DNA of 7,196 bases from Actinomycetota bacterium (GTDB taxonomy: Bacteria > Actinomycetota > Acidimicrobiia > Acidimicrobiales > Iamiaceae), in contig JADGOP010000116.1 of assembly GCA_017882935.1 (NCBI GenBank), forward strand, positions 1 through 7,196, in the 5' to 3' direction. Shown here in pieces: positions 4,940-7,196 of the stretch (position 1 is the first letter of the stretch; each line of letters starts with the position of its first letter). Made by a program: the position numbers and the translations under genes. Below the pieces are notes generated by a model, which did not search any database, was not told the origin of the DNA, and saw nothing but the letters and a program-made list of their open reading frames with translations.

Positions 4940-5506
4940 ATGGCTGTCATCGATGTGGCGGGCTTCGTCGCCGACCTCAAGGACCACGCCGTCGACCACG
5001 GGTTCCACGTGCACGACGAGCGGCACTTCGTCGAGACCTACTCGCTGCGCCAGTCCTGGGAGGTCGACCTCCACCCCGAGGAGGCGTGCGGCGGCCCGCT
5101 CGACCTGCACCTGGCCCTCGACGTCGACCCACGGGTGATGCTCTCGTTCGAGGACATCATCCTGGCCCTCGAGGACGAGGACGAGGAGCCGCCCGACACC
5201 TTCCAGTTCCCCCTCCACTTCAACTGGTCGATGCCGCCGCTCCCCCAGGGCCCCGACCTGTTGGTGCTGGCCACCGACCTGGCAGGCGTGGGGGGCACCG
5301 ACCTGCCCATCGAGGTCTCGGCCATCGACAGCTTCGCCTCGGTCACCGACGCCCCAGAGCGGGCCGTGAACGTGGTCGCCAAGGTCGAGGTGTCGCTCGC
5401 CCGGGTGTTCATGGGGCAGGAGCAGCTGTGCGAGGTGCTCGACCGCTGCCTCGAGGTCAGCCGCTTCCTGCTCGAGCGAGCGCCCGCCTGGCTCGGCGAC
5501 GACTGA
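4940..5506 (+). CDS. Acidic protein of unknown function upstream of the sulfatase gene
   Basis: Protein of 188 residues that I do not recognise. It is strongly acidic, with a run LEDEDEE at 77-83, and has no signal peptide or membrane segment, so it is probably cytosolic. The pattern is an N-terminal helix (about 6-20), beta-like strands holding polar and aromatic residues (21-62), the acidic run, further strands (86-150), and a C-terminal amphipathic helix (about 157-184) with Cys164 and Cys170. GGAGA-type spacing before ATG 4940 (GGGAG at 4932-4936) supports this start; a TTG at 4889 is the less likely alternative. Codon usage (strong third-position G/C) fits a real gene. The sulfatase gene starts 16 bases after its stop, suggesting co-expression. 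Its function may relate to the sulfatase, but nothing in the sequence says how. Confidence 0.85.
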   Translation: MAVIDVAGFVADLKDHAVDHGFHVHDERHFVETYSLRQSWEVDLHPEEACGGPLDLHLALDVDPRVMLSFEDIILALEDEDEEPPDTFQFPLHFNWSMPPLPQGPDLLVLATDLAGVGGTDLPIEVSAIDSFASVTDAPERAVNVVAKVEVSLARVFMGQEQLCEVLDRCLEVSRFLLERAPAWLGDD

Positions 5507-5522
5507 CACCGGCAGCCCGACC

Positions 5523-7121
5523 GTGAGCGCCCCAGCCGCCGAGCGGCCCACCAACGTGGTCGTGGTGCTGCTCGACTCGCTCAACCGGCACCACCTCGGC
5601 AGCTACGGCGGCGAGGAGTTCGCCACCCCCAACCTCGACCGCTTCGCCCGCGAGCACGGCGCCCGCTTCACCCGGCACGTCACCGGGTCGCTCCCCTGCA
5701 TGCCGGCCCGCCACGACATCCTCTGCGGCGCGCTCGACTTCCTCTGGAAGCCCTGGGGGTCGATCGAGCTGTGGGAGGAGCCGCTCACGCGCGAGCTGGG
5801 GCGCAACGGGGTGGCCACCATGCTCGTCACCGACCACCCGCACCTGTTCGAGACCGGCGGCGAGAACTACCACACCGACTTCTTCGGCTGGGAGTACCTC
5901 CGCGGCCACGAGGGCGACATGTGGCGGACCTGCCCCGACCCCACCTGGCTCGGAGCTCCCAGCCGTCCCGCGGTGCGAGGCGGGTGGTGGTGGGAGCGCT
6001 CGCTCGGCATCGAGGCCGACACCCTCGACCGCGGCTACGACCGGTCCCGCACCTGGTTCCGCTCCGAGGACGACTACCCCGGGCCGAAGACCATGCGCGT
6101 CGCCGCCGACTGGCTCCGCCGCGAGAGCGCCCACCACGACCGCTGGCTGCTGTTCGTCGACGAGTTCGACCCACACGAGCCGTTCGACGTGCCCGAGCCC
6201 TGGCTCGGTCGCTACGACGACGAGCCGTGGGACGACGAGCTGCTCATCTGGCCGCCCTACGCCGACGGCGCCATCTCCAGGGGGCAGCTCACCGAGCGCG
6301 AGGGGCGTCACATCCGGGCCAACTACGGCTCGAAGCTGTCGATGATCGACCACTGGTTCGGGCAGGTCCTCGACGCGCTCGACGAGCAGCACCTGTGGGG
6401 CTCCACCGCGGTCATCGTCTGCACCGACCACGGCCACTACCTCGGCGAGGTCCGCGGCGGCCGCGACGTGTGGGGCAAGCCGGCCGTGCCGCAGTTCGAG
6501 CCCCTGGGGCACACGCCGCTGCTCGTGCACTGGCCGGGACGCCCGGGCGGAGACACCATCGACGCCCTCACCACCAACGTCGACCTGCACGCCACGCTGT
6601 GCGACGTGTTCGGGGTGCAGCCCGCGCACCGCACCCACGGCGTGTCGCTCGTGCCCCTGCTCACCGGCGAGGCCACCGCGGTGCGCGAGTGGGCCATCGG
6701 GGGTGTCTACGGCAACTGGGTGCAGGTCACCGACGGGCACCACAAGTACGCCCGGGCGCCCGAGGGCGACGGCTTCCCGCTCGCCATGTGGTCGAACCGC
6801 TGGTCCACCATGCCCGTCCACGGCCTCGCGTTCCCGCTGCTGCCGCTGCCCGACGACCGCGCCGAGCTGGCCCGGATGCCGGGCTCGACCGTGCCGGTGC
6901 TGCGCCAGCCGTTCCAGGCGGGCGACATGCTGCCGTTCTTCGCCTCGGGCGACCGCATCGTCGGTGCCCACCACCTCTACGACCTGGGGGTCGACCCCGA
7001 CGAGCAGGAGAACCGGCGGGGCGAGGCGCTCGAGCGTGAGCTCGTCGACCTCCTCACCGAGGCCCTCACCGCCACCGACGCCCCCGCCGAGCAGTTCGAG
7101 CGCCTCGGCCTCCGCCACTGA
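5523..7121 (+). CDS. Type I (formylglycine-dependent) sulfatase
   Basis: Protein of 532 residues of the alkaline-phosphatase-like superfamily. TNVVVVLLDSLNRHHLGSYGG (10-30) is the typical opening, with Asp18 as a metal ligand, followed by TPNLDRFA (35-42). LPCMPARHDILCG (57-69) carries Cys59 in C-x-P-A-R context, the residue converted to formylglycine; Arg63 is the paired Arg. A middle DEFDPHEPFD supplies the substrate-side His. CTDHG has Asp302-His303 as metal ligands, and GKP with Lys319 completes the site. The C-terminus shows the usual LYDLGVDPDEQEN. Known: these enzymes cut sulfate (some phosphonate or phosphate) esters and need a formylglycine-generating enzyme, not present in this window. 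There is no signal peptide, so it should act in the cytosol. Start GTG 5523 sits 16 bases after the acidic-protein stop without a clear ribosome site, suggesting coupling. Substrate unknown. Confidence 0.95.
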   Translation: MSAPAAERPTNVVVVLLDSLNRHHLGSYGGEEFATPNLDRFAREHGARFTRHVTGSLPCMPARHDILCGALDFLWKPWGSIELWEEPLTRELGRNGVATMLVTDHPHLFETGGENYHTDFFGWEYLRGHEGDMWRTCPDPTWLGAPSRPAVRGGWWWERSLGIEADTLDRGYDRSRTWFRSEDDYPGPKTMRVAADWLRRESAHHDRWLLFVDEFDPHEPFDVPEPWLGRYDDEPWDDELLIWPPYADGAISRGQLTEREGRHIRANYGSKLSMIDHWFGQVLDALDEQHLWGSTAVIVCTDHGHYLGEVRGGRDVWGKPAVPQFEPLGHTPLLVHWPGRPGGDTIDALTTNVDLHATLCDVFGVQPAHRTHGVSLVPLLTGEATAVREWAIGGVYGNWVQVTDGHHKYARAPEGDGFPLAMWSNRWSTMPVHGLAFPLLPLPDDRAELARMPGSTVPVLRQPFQAGDMLPFFASGDRIVGAHHLYDLGVDPDEQENRRGEALERELVDLLTEALTATDAPAEQFERLGLRH

Positions 7122-7196
7122 CCGCTCCGCTGGTGGCGCCGTCACGGTCGGCCGAGGATTCGGGGCCGGGGCGGGCGTCGGGGCAACGTTGAGGGG
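7122..7196. other. Window end after the sulfatase gene, nothing recognised
   Basis: These 75 GC-rich bases contain no convincing gene start, terminator hairpin or repeat. Confidence 0.5.

Noticed and set aside
5457..7145. A 562-codon open frame on the minus strand across the sulfatase gene
   Set aside because: Its Val/Gly/Glu-rich product has no recognisable motif and mirrors the GC-biased codons of the sulfatase, which has all catalytic motifs on the plus strand.

Overview
The window is chromosomal DNA of a high-GC Gram-positive bacterium. GTG starts, the actinobacterial pairing of a small heat-shock gene with an HspR-like MerR gene, and a Thr-repeat linker behind a single membrane anchor all point to Actinobacteria. 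The linker style and several gene types suggest the class Acidimicrobiia, but that is inference; there is no rRNA or marker gene to settle it.

Left part (1-3383): five protein genes with stress or envelope themes. A VIT/CCC1-type metal transporter is cut by the left edge (minus strand; first 127 codons visible). After a 323-base gap come an Hsp20 chaperone gene and, 5 bases later, a small HspR-like MerR regulator gene (plus strand); this pair probably regulates itself through symmetric sites in its leader. Convergent to it is a gene for a membrane-anchored, Thr-linker protein with four cysteines and no recognised domain (minus strand). Divergent from that is a 201-residue protein of a START/SRPBCC-like type (plus strand), whose Shine-Dalgarno sequence sits inside a perfect CCTCC-AGA-GGAGG hairpin.

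Middle (3384-4922, minus strand): an inositol-monophosphatase-family phosphatase gene, a Nudix hydrolase gene and a tRNA-Val(UAC) gene with encoded CCA, all pointing left.

Right part (4923-7196, plus strand): an acidic orphan protein gene whose start lies only 17 bases from the opposing phosphatase start, followed 16 bases later by a complete formylglycine-type sulfatase gene (CMPAR motif). The two look like one transcription unit.

Base composition changes near the tRNA gene: sampled stretches are about 60-67% GC to its left and about 72-77% to its right. The 3' end of the tRNA faces the lower-GC side, which is the usual geometry for an integrated island, although no integrase or repeated attachment sequence is visible. 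I see no CRISPR array, insertion sequence or clearly new multi-gene system. The least explained items are the acidic protein next to the sulfatase, the four-cysteine anchored protein, and the putative RNA hairpin over a ribosome-binding site.
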